Positions 5,352-5,603 of a stretch of DNA of 5,603 bases are shown one piece after another. The position numbers and the translations under genes are program-made. The first letter of the stretch is position 1, and each line of letters starts with the position of its first letter. Origin of the DNA: CAZGTQ01 sp964528575. GTDB lineage: Bacteria; Planctomycetota; UBA1135; GCA-002686595. The notes below the pieces were generated by a model that did no database searches, was not told the origin of the DNA, and saw nothing but the letters and a program-made list of their open reading frames with translations. The DNA lies in contig CAZGTQ010000213.1 in the NCBI GenBank assembly GCA_964528575.1, positions 1 through 5,603 of the forward strand. Reading direction: 5' to 3'.

Positions 5352-5603
5352 ATGACCGAGCGCGCCACCCGCTGTTTCACGTGCGGTCAGGCCGTCGAGG
5401 ACCCGCCGACGATCGCGCGGCTGGCCGACGGCTCGGCTTGCCCGACCTGCGTCGAGCGGCTCCTCGAGAGCGTGCCCGCCGCGCTCCCGGCGCCGCGCGA
5501 GGCGGTCGAGGAGCCGGAGATCGCCAGCGCCGAGCTCTTCGAGGACCGGCATCTGGCCGAGACGCAGTTCCTGCGCCTCGAGGACTTCCGCGCCAAGGCC
5601 AAG
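5352..5603 (+). CDS. Partial unknown protein with N-terminal two-CxxC zinc-ribbon-like segment
   Basis: The gene diverges from the isc operon and runs off the right edge, so only the first 84 codons are seen. Counting from the ATG at 5352, residues 8-11 are CFTC and 30-33 are CPTC. Two CxxC pairs about 20 residues apart are typical of a small zinc ribbon. A proline/alanine/glutamate-rich stretch follows, then charged, probably helical sequence ending LRLEDFRAKAK. Codons are rich in G or C at third positions, supporting coding. An ATG at 5343 in the same frame is possible; 5352 is chosen because it has GAGG and GAAGAG upstream. The frame stays open to a GTG at 5202, but that part is arginine/glycine-rich and crosses the GC-rich spacer. 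I do not recognise the family. A role linked to Fe-S assembly is not implied, since only the divergent position connects them. Confidence 0.62.
   Translation, partial: MTERATRCFTCGQAVEDPPTIARLADGSACPTCVERLLESVPAALPAPREAVEEPEIASAELFEDRHLAETQFLRLEDFRAKAK

Noticed and set aside
5313..5552. A 79-codon minus-strand frame at the right edge
   Set aside because: It is antisense to the plus-strand frame with two CxxC pairs and has no recognisable motif itself.

Overview
The window carries an ISC-type iron-sulfur cluster assembly operon on the minus strand and the first part of an unrelated gene diverging from it on the plus strand. Read from the right, the operon runs iscR (4648-5109), iscS (3434-4651), iscU (2979-3362), iscA (2647-2976), hscB (1983-2609), hscA (4-1878). 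This is the gene order known from Gammaproteobacteria. The ferredoxin gene (fdx) that usually follows hscA would lie left of base 1 and cannot be seen. The plus-strand gene (from about 5352 to the right edge) is incomplete and starts with a two-CxxC zinc-ribbon-like segment.

The sequence is strongly GC-rich, with G or C at most third codon positions. Several starts have no recognisable Shine-Dalgarno sequence. HscB has an N-terminal four-cysteine extension that E. coli HscB lacks. I infer a high-GC bacterium outside the enteric group and cannot name the phylum.

The genes form one pathway. IscS removes sulfur from cysteine and passes it to IscU, where a cluster is built. HscB and HscA act on the IscU LPPVK motif to release the cluster, IscA is an A-type carrier, and IscR is the Fe-S-sensing repressor. 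The catalytic and ligand residues of IscS, IscU, IscA, HscB (HPD) and HscA are all visible, so the set looks functional.

The unusual part is the joints. At iscA-hscB a 14-bp word that spans the iscA stop codon is tandemly repeated, and its last exact copy supplies the TTG start of hscB. The spacing is such that a 14-codon mini-frame links the two genes through two TTGA stop/start overlaps. At hscB-hscA a different, 15-bp word that spans the hscB TAG stop is repeated about five to six times and contains the palindrome GGCTAGCC. By contrast iscR-iscS overlap by ATGA, and iscA has a strong AGGAGG inside the end of iscU. The iscR leader holds a 9-bp hairpin followed by five T's on the operon strand and a candidate IscR-type operator over a TATA-like -10 box.
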